Shown here piece after piece: positions 31,057 to 42,200 of a stretch of DNA of 64,000 bases. Origin of the DNA: Linderina pennispora (Eukaryota > Kickxellomycota > Kickxellomycetes > Kickxellales > Kickxellaceae); the NCBI RefSeq assembly GCF_002104995.1, contig NW_024468255.1:186001-250000 (forward strand), read 5' to 3'. The translations under genes were made by a program, and so were the position numbers. Position 1 is the stretch's first letter. Every line of letters starts with the position of its first letter. The notes below the pieces were generated by a model. The model saw nothing but the letters and a program-made list of their open reading frames with translations, was not told where the DNA came from and did no database searches.

Positions 31057-33506
31057 TTACACCTTGCGCAAGAACCGAGCAGCATTGTTGACGAGCCCAG
31101 CTGCACGCTCCTCGTAGGCCTGGAATGCCTCCCAATCGCCATCCTCGGCAGCTTCAGCCAGGGCTGGGAATACCTGCGAGTCGTAGCCCATCCAGCGGCC
31201 AGGGCTGACCAGAATGTGCTTGTACCACTCGCGACCCGGAATACCACTGGGGTCAATGAAATGGCGCTCGAGTTTGGCAACCCGCTCATTGATGCTCTTG
31301 CGCAGCTGGTGGCAGCGAGCACGGCGGCGATTGCCGGCCATCTGGCAGCCCTCACCATAGACACGTTGTAGATAGTGGAGTCTCCTCTCCAGATACTGTG
31401 CACTGCGAAGCAGATTGTGCTGGGCACGACGGAGATGGCGGAACTTTTTGGTAATAGCCCGATCCACATCAGTTGTGTCAGGGAGCTGTGAGGCAACGTA
31501 TTTCTCAATGACATTGAGATACTGCTGCAACTCCTCGGCATATGTCGTCGGCTTGAGGTCAAGCACTGGGTCGTCTGCGATGCGGATGGTCAGTAGACCC
31601 CACAGACGCGTCATGGCCTGGTGGAGCTTGAAGTCGGGGTCAATAAACCTTGTCATCCAGTTAAAGCTGTCGTAGTTGGAATGGTACGCGCCTTCATAAC
31701 CGCCGAACCCCATGTTAATGGACGAGATTCCAGCATGTGCCATGAATGGCGCATAATCGCTTCCAGAGCCAAGCGAGTAAATAGCTGGCTTCTCAAGCCT
31801 ATCGTCGCCAGCATTCCTAGCCGAATCCTTTAGCCAGACATCGTAGACAGTCTGGTTAGAGTTTGGGTACGGCACTTGCTTAGTGGCTTCATGCAACAGA
31901 TGCGCAAACACTGGTGATGCACCAACGGCATACTCTCCACCACCCACAGCACCGTCGACATTGATGTAGGCGACAGCCTCTGCGTTAAGCCAGCTGCGGT
32001 TCTCCTCAACCCACTCGGTGGAACCGATCAGGCTGTACTCCTCAGCATCCCAGGAGCCGAGGATGATGGTGCGACGCGGGCGCCAGCCAAGCTTCAGAAG
32101 CTTGCCGAGACCTCGTGAGAGCTCAAGAAGGGCAGCGGATCCGGAAGATGGATCATACGCACCGGCGCACCAGGCATCGCGGTGGTTGCCGATCACGACA
32201 GCGCGGTTTGGCTCACTCCAGCCTGGGATCCTGGCGATGACGTTCTGGATAGGAGTAATCTTGTACTCAACCTTGTTGAGCAGATTGACGCTCAACTCGC
32301 TCGGACCGGTCCAGTACTCAACGCCCTTAGATGTCAGACCACCGACCCAATTGTCACCGACCTCCTTTGCCGGTTTGCCGAGTCCCTTCAAGGCACGCAG
32401 CAGCGGCTCGACATCGCGGTACGACAGAGGCAGTGACGGGATGCGATTAAGATTGGCTGCTTCACTCGGGTCAAGGCGCGGCGCATCCTTAGTCGCAGCA
32501 TAGCCGGGCGTGAGCGGATCGCCAGGGTGAATCTGGATGAGCGAGACAGAGCCACGCTGGAACGACGACTCGGGCCTCCACGGCCCTTCCGGGTAGACAG
32601 GACCTTGGACATAGCCATCCTCAGCAGGGTCCGAGTAAATAAGCACGCCGCGCGCGCCACCCAGACCAGCAGCATAGACCTTGAGGCCGCGTGTCATGCC
32701 GCCGTAGCGCACAAGCACAACCTTGTCCTTGATGCTGATGCCGGCTGCCTTGAGGGCCTTGAAATCGTCGAGTGAGCCGTAGTTTGCATAGACGAGCTGA
32801 CCGGTGACGTTTCCGTTGGCTGAGTACCCGTGAAAAGCAGGCAGGTTGTTCGGGTCCTCTGATGCAGAATCTCCAGGAATGATGTCCTCCTTGAGCCCAG
32901 CTTCAAAGTGGGCTTGGCCCGTAGTTGCGTTAAACAGTGCAACGCGTTGGTCAACCGGATAGTTCATCCACGGGTAGTACTCGACAATCTCTGCCTCGAT
33001 TCCCTGCGCTTGAATGTAGTCGCGCGTATAGACAGCCTGGGTGCGGTTGACACCAGCAACATGCGTCCCGGACGTGTAATACCAGAGGTTTTCGCGCAGA
33101 TGCCTGGTGCTGGGTAGGCTGAGGAAGACTCCGCCTGCGTCAAAGTTGGGACTGGGTGCATGATTCTGGTCGGTGTGGTGATGGTCGCAAGTGGCAACGT
33201 ACTGACGGACAAAGCCAAGAGTCAGAAGCGACCCAGCCAGCGCTAGCAAACCAACTTTGACTTTGTTTGCTGTGGACTGGCTGCGACACTTGGCCAAGAG
33301 TGTCACAGAATCATCCAACGTCTCGTGAGCTAACTGAATTTTTCGTCAGACATGAAATGCAGCTAATGGAAGAATGAAAACGATGTTTACGAATGAAACC
33401 AACTAGGAAACGAGGTCAAGAGATTCCTGGCGCACTCTTTTTCAGTACACCCATGCCAAGAAATGAGATGGCTAGTTGATCCCTCACCATCAGCCTTGAG
33501 CGCCAT
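31057..33506 (-). CDS. Glutamate carboxypeptidase II-like M28 metallopeptidase, type II membrane protein
   Basis: Two exons, 33488-33506 and 31057-33329, are joined across a 158 bp intron (donor GTGAGG, acceptor GTTAG). The long frame has no ATG at its 5' end; the join supplies one and reads MALKADAHETLDDSVTLLAK. The product has 763 residues, close to human GCPII/NAALADase. A single anchor lies at about 30-52 (VGLLALAGSLLTLGFV) with a cytosolic N terminus. The order is PA domain, M28 peptidase domain and transferrin-receptor-type dimerisation domain. Zinc ligands are visible: His in GNHRDAW (about 389), Asp in YDPSSG (about 399), Glu in WDAEEY (about 434), Asp in NVDGAVGG and His in YHSNYDS (about 555). 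Their spacing matches GCPII. Likely vacuolar or cell-surface removal of C-terminal acidic residues. Confidence 0.9.
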
Positions 33507-33886
33507 TTCCGTGAGACAGATCCAGACTATGCATGTCGAGATCCGCTAGGATATCAATGTATGCAGATGACAAGCAGGATATGACAACCAAACTGGAAGT
33601 CGATAATTATGTATTACATGGAGCTGAATGTGAGCAAGTCAGTAGCCGTTTTGTTGGCATTAGTCTGCCACTCGGCGGTGGAAATCACGAGTAGCTGCAT
33701 TCCACTGCCAGAAAATTCTCGATATCGCGCATACACAGGGCAGCCCTGACCGATTCATTTATTAGCAGCAGATTGCAACACCTTGCCTCAAGTCCAACAA
33801 CGATAATATACCATATATAGCACACGGGTATGAAGGCACTGAGGGCTAAAACAATTATATTGCAAACGGAAGTGAAGCTGCTTCCA
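33507..33886. other. Intergenic region, no supported gene
   Basis: 380 bp between the peptidase promoter and the 3' end of the F-box/LRR-like gene. No gene or repeat was seen. Confidence 0.5.
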
Positions 33887-35548
33887 TCAGTGGGCCTTGC
33901 TACAGAATATCGGTCTGCTCAAGCTGTCGCGATACTCGTCGTATATCGGTTTACCGATTTCTTTCCTGTATTGACTCAGAGTATTGCTGGCAGCTCCGAT
34001 AGTGACCATCCTTAGGAGAGGCAACTTTGCGATAGCGACGACCAGGTGCGGACCGATATTCCTCCATAGCTGCAAATCAATCCGTCTCAGACTAGTACTA
34101 AAGATCGGGAGCTCTGTCAACAGCCTACTAATATCGCTGTCTGAGCGAGTAGGATCATATCCTTCGTCGGCTCGGACTCCGTAAATCCCAATCCTAGTGA
34201 GTCCCGGGAAACAGGCCAGGATTTGTTGGAATCTGCCGAGGGTAGGCATGACCTTTCTGACAATCAGATGACGAAGCTGCGGGTTCGAGTGGTTTTGCGG
34301 GATGAAAGATTGCAGAGACCGGTGGAAAGGCAATGAATGGTAGTAGTTCTCGATATGCTCGGCATTTGGTGCAATCAAAAACGGTAGATGTGCCGCCTCA
34401 ACTACATCGCCGATACCATAGCGCCCACTTGCTATGGCAGTTTCCCGAATACGGACACATGCGAGGCTAGGGAACACGCGGCCACAAAGCGATTTGAACA
34501 AGTGATCCGTGAGATATAGCGTAAGCGATGTTAGGTTTTCGCCGACACTGTCAACAATAACACCAATGTCGAAGCCACAGTATGTGTTCAGGGAAAGGGT
34601 GGTCAGCGATGGAAACGGGTTAATATCAGGCAAACTAAACCGCCCCTCCATATCCTGCCCGGTCTCGATGGATAGGCTAGTGAGCTTCGGGTACGTGTAG
34701 CTGAATAAGGATTCCAGGCTGTCTGATATATTCCCCTCAGTCATATCTTCGCCATAATACGGTGCTATGCGGAGCACCAGCTCTTCGACGGTATCCCTGT
34801 TTGAATGAACAATTGGACATTCAGTGGAATGGTGCGTTTCAAGATGCATACGCTGAATCCCGGTGCTGAAACCACCACGCAGAACAGCATCCTCATTCGC
34901 CAGGTCGCGGAATATTAAGGTTCTTGGTGCTGGAGCGATAATTCCCATTAAGTTCCGGCATATATACTCATAGTCAATCCACGACCCTGAACGAACAACG
35001 AGCGAACTGTCCTGTGCGTTGGGAAACAGCTGGCGGATGCGCTCAATGAAAGAACCGACTTTTGCCGAATGGTTGCCCTGCGGAATATCATCACTGCTGT
35101 ACAAATCAAGCACGAGCTCAGTCACGTTTGGGAAAGTCGCCGTAGAAAGAGCGCCAGCATCCAGCAAGTGGGTGGAGGTACCGTCAATAATATGGTCAAG
35201 GGAGAGGCGGAAATGCGCCGAACGGACAAGCTGGCTATGCCCACCAGCGGCTGCCATAGAAAGATCCGGGTAAACCACTCTGGGATAATAAGCGGATGTT
35301 CCCAGCACAGGCTCTAGAAGGGTTACGGCGTTTTCGTAAAAGTAAGGCAACGCAGCAGTTCTCCACGAGCGGCAGACCTGAGCAATCGAACGAAGCGACT
35401 CAGCACCGCCAGTCTTCCTTATTTGATCCAACCTTTCCCATTCGTTTTTTAGCTTCTTGCCATACTTGATACGGTCGAAAATAAGACTGAGAATGCTAGG
35501 TAAGGCGTTCTGGGCGGAAGATAGCTTCAGGTCCATATCTGCAAGCAT
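33887..35548 (-). CDS. F-box/LRR-like protein
   Basis: A 553-residue protein from ATG 35548. The N terminus has an F-box-like pattern (LPSILSLIFDRIKYG ... IAQVCRSWRTAALPYFYE) at about 15-75. Irregular Leu-rich segments follow to the C terminus (for example FPNVTELVLDLYS, PKLTSLSIETG, FPSLTTLSLNTY, LPLLRMVTIG), as in the large fungal families of F-box/LRR-like proteins. Such proteins usually recruit substrates to SCF ubiquitin ligases, but the F-box match here is loose, so the role is inferred. It is intronless. It belongs to a divergent gene family and the partner cannot be guessed. Confidence 0.65.
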   Translation of the reverse strand: MLADMDLKLSSAQNALPSILSLIFDRIKYGKKLKNEWERLDQIRKTGGAESLRSIAQVCRSWRTAALPYFYENAVTLLEPVLGTSAYYPRVVYPDLSMAAAGGHSQLVRSAHFRLSLDHIIDGTSTHLLDAGALSTATFPNVTELVLDLYSSDDIPQGNHSAKVGSFIERIRQLFPNAQDSSLVVRSGSWIDYEYICRNLMGIIAPAPRTLIFRDLANEDAVLRGGFSTGIQRMHLETHHSTECPIVHSNRDTVEELVLRIAPYYGEDMTEGNISDSLESLFSYTYPKLTSLSIETGQDMEGRFSLPDINPFPSLTTLSLNTYCGFDIGVIVDSVGENLTSLTLYLTDHLFKSLCGRVFPSLACVRIRETAIASGRYGIGDVVEAAHLPFLIAPNAEHIENYYHSLPFHRSLQSFIPQNHSNPQLRHLIVRKVMPTLGRFQQILACFPGLTRIGIYGVRADEGYDPTRSDSDISRLLTELPIFSTSLRRIDLQLWRNIGPHLVVAIAKLPLLRMVTIGAASNTLSQYRKEIGKPIYDEYRDSLSRPIFCSKAH

Positions 35549-36220
35549 GCGATTGATGACATTGAGGTGGATGCAGTTGATCTTTTTTAAAAGCAGCGAA
35601 AATGGAGTTTATTTCGCACCTGTAGAGTCGGCTAGCTATAGCAGCCCATGCAGGTGTGGTGAGTATGGTTTGTTCAGACGACAGGGCTGCGCGCATTACT
35701 TCCTAGGGTCTGCTGATATGTATGATATCGCAATTAGGCTTCGGCCAAGGGACCAGCCTGCCTATAGTTTGACTAGTAGGGCTTGCACACATACCCTGAG
35801 GGCTAAGCGAAAGGGAGCTGATATTGTTGCACAGCCGACGATTTGGAGTCCCGACAGATAGCCGCAATGACTGCACACAGGGAGCTCAGGATGACGGCAT
35901 TGATTAGCCCAAGAATCGACCACCGCACCTAGAAAGTGCCAGCTACTCTCCTCGGCGGGAGTAAGGAGCCGGGATTCCAGGGTGACCGGTGGCCTGTGCC
36001 TTACTGCCAACGGTCCTGATTCAAATCACGTGCTGTGCCTTCAACGTCATCCTTGGCAAAGATCATCGCCCATACCGACCGCACCGCATATGCTTCAATT
36101 ATCTTTCACTCCTTCGTCTTCTAAACCCCTCTACCAATCCATACTACTATTATCACTTGTTTTCATTTTTGTAAGCTTACCACCCATTTCCCTCTCTCTC
36201 TTTTGCTTTAAACTGGAGCC
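35549..36220. other. Divergent promoter between the F-box/LRR gene and VPS10
   Basis: 672 bp between outward-facing starts. It contains the CACGTG element at 36024-36034 and pyrimidine-rich tracts just before the VPS10 ATG. No gene is supported. Confidence 0.5.
36024..36034 (+). promoter_or_regulatory. CACGTG element upstream of VPS10
   Basis: The same 11-mer as at 30984-30994, 190 bp before the VPS10 ATG. Confidence 0.4.
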
Positions 36221-39200
36221 ATGAGATTGCTCGCATTCTCTGAATTTAGACGGGCACCAGCAGCGTCGCTATCCGCCATGCTACGTGTAATATCTCTGGT
36301 AGCGCTGCTTTCGCTAGCCGCCCCACTGGCCTCCGCCAAGAGCCCAGGCGAGGCCCCGCACATGCACCACACATATTTCCCGTCGCACCTCTCCAAGCTG
36401 TTCTACTTCAAGGACCCGCAAATGCTGCTCGGGCTGGACCGCACCAACGGCAAGCTATACCGCAGCCACGACCACGGCAAGAAATGGGAGCACGTCACAG
36501 AGATCCCAGCGCGCTCGGCCGCCCGGCTCTATGGCCACCCGTTTGAGGACAAAATCGCCTTTGTCTTATCTTCAGGCACCGAGCACTGGGTGACGCGCGA
36601 CGCAGGCAAGTCCTGGGAGGCTTTCAGCACGCCATTGCCGCCGACATCCTCTGGCGAGCGCGCATTGGGGTTCCATGCGCAGCGCACAAGCTGGATTCTG
36701 TTTACAGGTGAGCGCTGCCACGAGGACACGGCGGGGTGGTGGCCGTTCCCGAAGATGGTGTGCCAGGACGAGGCGTTCTACACGAAGGATGCGTTTAAGG
36801 GAGCGGCCAAGGAGCATAAGGCCGGGGATAAGAGCGGCACCGGGATCACCAGCCTGATGGGCGAGAAGAAGCCGGTGGCAAAGTGCATCTGGGCGCACCA
36901 GACCAAGGCGTTTGAGACTATGGCTGAGGAGGCAATCTTCTGCCTCGAGGTTGTCGACGCGAAGGAGGCGCAAAAGGGCATGTCGAAGCGCTCTCTGCCC
37001 ATGGACACATTCAGCGGCTCGCAAATGTCGGCTGGGAAACTGCATATTCGTGACATTGTTCGTCCCAGAACCCGCCATAGCAGTAACACCCAGGATACCG
37101 GTGTGCCAGAGAATGCGCATGCACGCACAAGCAAACGCAGTGTGCTTGGAGATGCCATTTCGGCCATGGAGCAGCGCAGCCAGTATGTTGTGCGGCTGGT
37201 CTCGTCGGAGAACTTTTTCGAGACCAAAAAGATTGTGCACTTCGGGACCGGCACCGACGGCCACAGCGGGGACGCAGCAGGCGGCGGTGTTATTGGCGTC
37301 AGCGTCATGAAGGACTATATAGTCGCGGCTATTAGCCACGCAAACTCGGACGAAATGGATCTGTTTGTGTCTGTGGATGGCCACACATGGGCAGAGTCGC
37401 ACCTGCCGCTGCCCCCAGGCGCCGAGGCTGATGCGTACACAATCCTGGAGTCGACGGAGCACGCAATGTTTGTCGATGTGGTCATGTCGACGACCAGGGC
37501 AGTTGGCTCGCTGTTCCGTTCCAACTCCAACGGCACGTACTACACGCAGTCGCTGGAGCACACGCACCGCGACAAGGAGGGATTTGTCGATGTCGAGCGT
37601 GTTCAGGGCGTTGAAGGCGTGGTGATTGCCAACCAGGTGTCCAACTGGGACGAAGTTGGCAAAGGCGGCCTGTTCCACCGCGACCAGATCCAGCTGCGCA
37701 GCCGCATCTCATTCAACGACGGTGCCCGGTGGCGGTTCCTGCGTGCGCCTGAAAAGGACCTCGATGGCAAGAAATACGGCTGCACAGACGACGGGTGGAA
37801 GACCGGCGAATGTGCATTGCACGTGCATTCGGTCACATCGACCATGTCGCCGGGCAAGATTTTCGGCACCAAGTCGTCGTCAGGTGTCATTATGGCTGTA
37901 GGCAATGTCGGCCCGAAACTGCTAAAGTGGAACGAGTGCGATACGTTCATGAGCCGCGACGGCGGCGTCTCGTGGTCGATGATTCACCGGGATGCCCACC
38001 ACACGCAGATAGCCGATTCCGGTGCCGTCCTGGTGCTTGCCAACAGCGAGGAGCCCACCGATGTGCTCAGCTACTCGCTTGATGGCGGCGACTCGTGGGA
38101 AAACGCATCGTTTGACCACAAGATCCGGGTCCGTGCGCTTACTGTTGACGATGATGGCCTCTCGCCCGTAGTGCTTGTGTCTGGAATCGTGCGTGACGGC
38201 TCGCACAAGAACGAGCAGGTGATCTTGGCCGCCGACTTCAAGAAGTCGTGGAAGCGCCAGTGCAATATCGATCCCAGGGACCCGAAGGCCAACAAGGATA
38301 TTGAGCAGTTTGTGCTGCGCGCACATGAGGACAATGACTGCGTGATGGGCCATAAATCCGACCACTTCCGCCGCATCGCCAACGCGCAGTGCTACATGGG
38401 CCTGAATCAGGTCATTCTGCCAATCCAGGAGGACTGCGCGTGCTCTGAGCACGACTTTGAGTGCGACTACAACTACGCGCTGAACGATAAGGGCAAGTGC
38501 GAGCTGGTTGGCGATCTGGTGGTCCCGCGAGGCGAGTGCCTGAAGGAAGGCGCCCACTTCATGGCATCGTCAGGATACCGACAGATCCCCGGCAACACAT
38601 GCACCAGAGGCAAGGGCAAGGAGCTGGATAAGCCAGTCGACAAGCTGTGCCCCCGCGTGCAGTCTCCACACGGCGACAACCGCCACGATGGTGAGAGCAA
38701 GGGCGATACCAGCCACTACGGCCCCGTCAGCCACCACACGTCGGTCTTCAACGGCGAGATCCGCATGACGCCGTTCCCAAACTCCACAGTGTATCTGATT
38801 CTGTCGTCCAGCCATGAGCTGTACCGGTCTGAGGACTCAGGCGCCAAGTGGTCCAAGATCGATCTGGCCACTGCCACCAAAATAGGCCCCAAGGTCGGAA
38901 AGCCCGTGTATCTGGTGCGTCACACGTACGACGAGAAGCGCGCGTTTGTCTATACCGACACCGACCACTTGGTATACTCACCCGATCGCGGAGGCTCCTG
39001 GACTGTCATCGAGCATCTGCCGTCAGCTGCCAATGCTTTGCATGTGCGACCGATTATCGACTTTAACCCAGAGAACGCAGACTGGCTGCTGTTTGTCGGC
39101 GGCACCGCATGCCCCGGCTGCCACACCGAGATCTGGGTGTCCAAGGATAACGGGCAAAAGTGGAGCCGCATAACGACACATGCGACCAAGTGCCTGTTTG

Positions 39201-42200
39201 CACGGTCCAAGCAGTTCAGCAATCTGCCAACCTCAGCCGTCGTGTGTGCGAACTACCGGCACACCAGTGGCTCTCACAACGAGCAGGACCGCAAGGGCAA
39301 TAAGAACCACCCCGACAACTACCTGGAGGTGCGGGTATTCAGCAATCCCTTTGAGAGCAGCAAGTACCACCCGATCAGCTTCGCCAACCCCAAAGAGAGC
39401 GATGTGCTGGACTTTTACATTTACAGCCGCTTCCTGGTCATTGCGGTGCTGGAGCACATGCCCGACGAACAAGGCCACACGACGACACAGCTCAAACTGT
39501 ATGTCTCGGAGGACGGCAAGTCAGTGCATGAGGCGCGGTTCCCGCCGGGGGTGAATCTGACGCCCGAAGGCTTCACGCTGTTGCCGACGCACGGCGGCAC
39601 AATCATTGTCGACGTGGAGGGCGCGCCGAGCACCGGCGACCCCGACCGGTCGCTGGGGTGGGGCACATTGTTTGCCAGCAACAGCAACGGCACGCACTTC
39701 CACCTTGTCATCGAGCACACCAACCGCAACCACCTGGGCTTTGTCGACTTTGACCGCGTCGAGGGCACTGAGGGTCTGCTGATGGCCAACCGAGTGCTCA
39801 ACACCGAAGCCCTGGGCAAGCCCGGGGTGTACAAGCAGGTGCAGACAGTGGCCAGCCGCGACGACGGCCGCACGTGGCGGGTCCTAGAAGCCCCGCTCAA
39901 GGACAACCACGGCAAGGATATCGACTGCCTCGACTGCACGCTGAATCTGTACGGGCGAGCCTCGCTGCTTAGCGCCGGGCCCCTGTACGGAACGGTCACA
40001 GCGCCTGGCTACATGCTGGGCGTAGGTTCTGTTGGCAACCATTTGGGGCGGTATAGTGCGGCACACACGTATCTGTCGCGCGACGCAGGCATCAGCTGGA
40101 GCCAAGTCCACGATGGCGAGGCGCAGTATGAGTTTGGTGACCACGGCGGCCTGCTGGTCCTGATCGACGACGACGGGCCGACCGACACCCTGTGGTTCTC
40201 GTACGATGCCGGTATCTCCTGGAAGTCATACAAGTTCTCCAGCAACTCGCGCGTAGTGGTTGATGCCATCAGCAACGGCCTGACCAGCGGCGGGCAGATG
40301 ATCTCGATTATTGCCCGCGAGGTCACCAAGGAGGGGCGCGTCAAGATCGGCGAGACATGCGCCATCAGCGTCGACTTCTCAAAGGTCCTGACCCGGCAGT
40401 GCAAAATCGACCGGCGCGACCACGAAAAGAGCGACTTTGAGCTATGGACGCCGCACATCATTGATGTCCATGGGCGCAGCGAGGATGTCTGTGTATTCGG
40501 TCAGGCCACGTCGTACTGGCGCCGCAAGCCCAGCACCGACTGCTGGGTCGGCGACCAGTTCTCCTTGCCTGAGACCAGCAAGTCCACGTGCAAATGCACA
40601 ATGCGCGACTTTGAGTGCGACGAGGGGTTCTGGCTCAACGACAACGGCGAGTGTGTGCTGGATGGCGCCGACCCGCACCAGCCAAAGGACTGCCGCGAGG
40701 GATCAACGTATACAGGCCGGTCTGGCTACAAAAAGGTCGCCTTGTCGCAGTGCTCGGGCGGCGATGATCTCGAGAAGCCCGTGCAACGCGTGTGTGGGCG
40801 GTCTGGCGGTCTGGTGGCAGTTGCCCATGAGCTTGACTCGCAGCTGGTCGACCTCCAGTACTTCCGCAAGTCCCACCATATGCTGGCGCTGACTGACACG
40901 CACAGAGTCATGGTGAGCCTGGACGAAGGGGCCAAGTGGTCTGACCTCCCGGCCGAAGGCGCCAAGGACGTGGACAAGATCCGCACCATCATCCGCCACC
41001 CGTACTTTGACGACTACGCCTACTTTTTGCCTGAATCCGGCACCGTGGCCCTATACACGTCAGATGAAGCACGCACCACCCGCAAGCTGCATGTCCCGAC
41101 TTCGCCTGCGCACTTTTATCCGCCCGTCCTGCGGTTCCACCCGGAGCGGCCTGACTGGATCATCTTTTTGGGCCAGCCCAACGAAAAGTGCCAGAACGAG
41201 GATAGCCTGGACTGCCAGGTCGAGGCTTTTGTCAGCAAGGACCATGGCGCACACTGGGACGCTTTGGTGGCTCCAGTGGGCTCCGGCGGTTGCTCGTTCC
41301 TACGCACCGACCGGCTGACTGCGGCGGGCCGCGACTCGATCGTATGTGCACGGCACCACAAATCGCGCGAGGGAGCTGGCAACCTGGTCGTCAGCGACAA
41401 CTGGTTCAAGAAGAACGAGCAGGTTCTGGTCAAGAATGCCACCGACTTCACGATCATGGGCGAGTTCCTTTTGATCTCCGAGGAGTCCTCTGACGCCAAC
41501 TCGCTGGCCATGCACATTTCGCTCAACGGCAAGACGTCAGCCGTGGCCAAGTTCCCCGGCAACAAGCAGAAGATGGATCCGGCATACACAGTGCTGGAGC
41601 CCCCCGATGGCTTCGAGTACCGCGACGACAAGGGTCGCAACCAGAAGATGCCTGGGGGCGGCTTGATGATGCACGTGACCAAGAACGCGAAGCCGGGCGC
41701 CGAATACGGCACCATTTACGCGTCCAACTCCAACGGCACATACTACCGCCAAACGCTGGAGCATGTCAACCGCGACGAGTCGGGCCTGGTCGACTTTGAG
41801 CGCATCCGTGCGCTAGAAGGCGTAGCAATCGCCAACATTGTGTCCAACGTCGACGACGTCGAGAAACACCAAAAGCCCAAGAAACTGCAGTCCGTTATCA
41901 CCATGGACAGCGGCGCGCGCTGGCACTTCCTTTTCGTCGACGGCCGCACGCCCTGCCACATGACTGCCCCCCGTCGCGGCGACTGCGCTCTGCATCTGCA
42001 CGGATACACCGAGGTATCTGATCCCGAGAACATCTACTCGGCATCGGGCGCTGTCGGCCTGGTCATGGGCGTCGGCAACGTGGGCCCAGCGCTGGCCCGG
42101 CTTGGCGAGTCCGACACGTTCCTGTCGCATGACGGCGGTGCCCACTGGCAGCTTGCCCGCAAGGGTGCCAAGTGGCATGAATTCGGTGACCATGGTGCCA

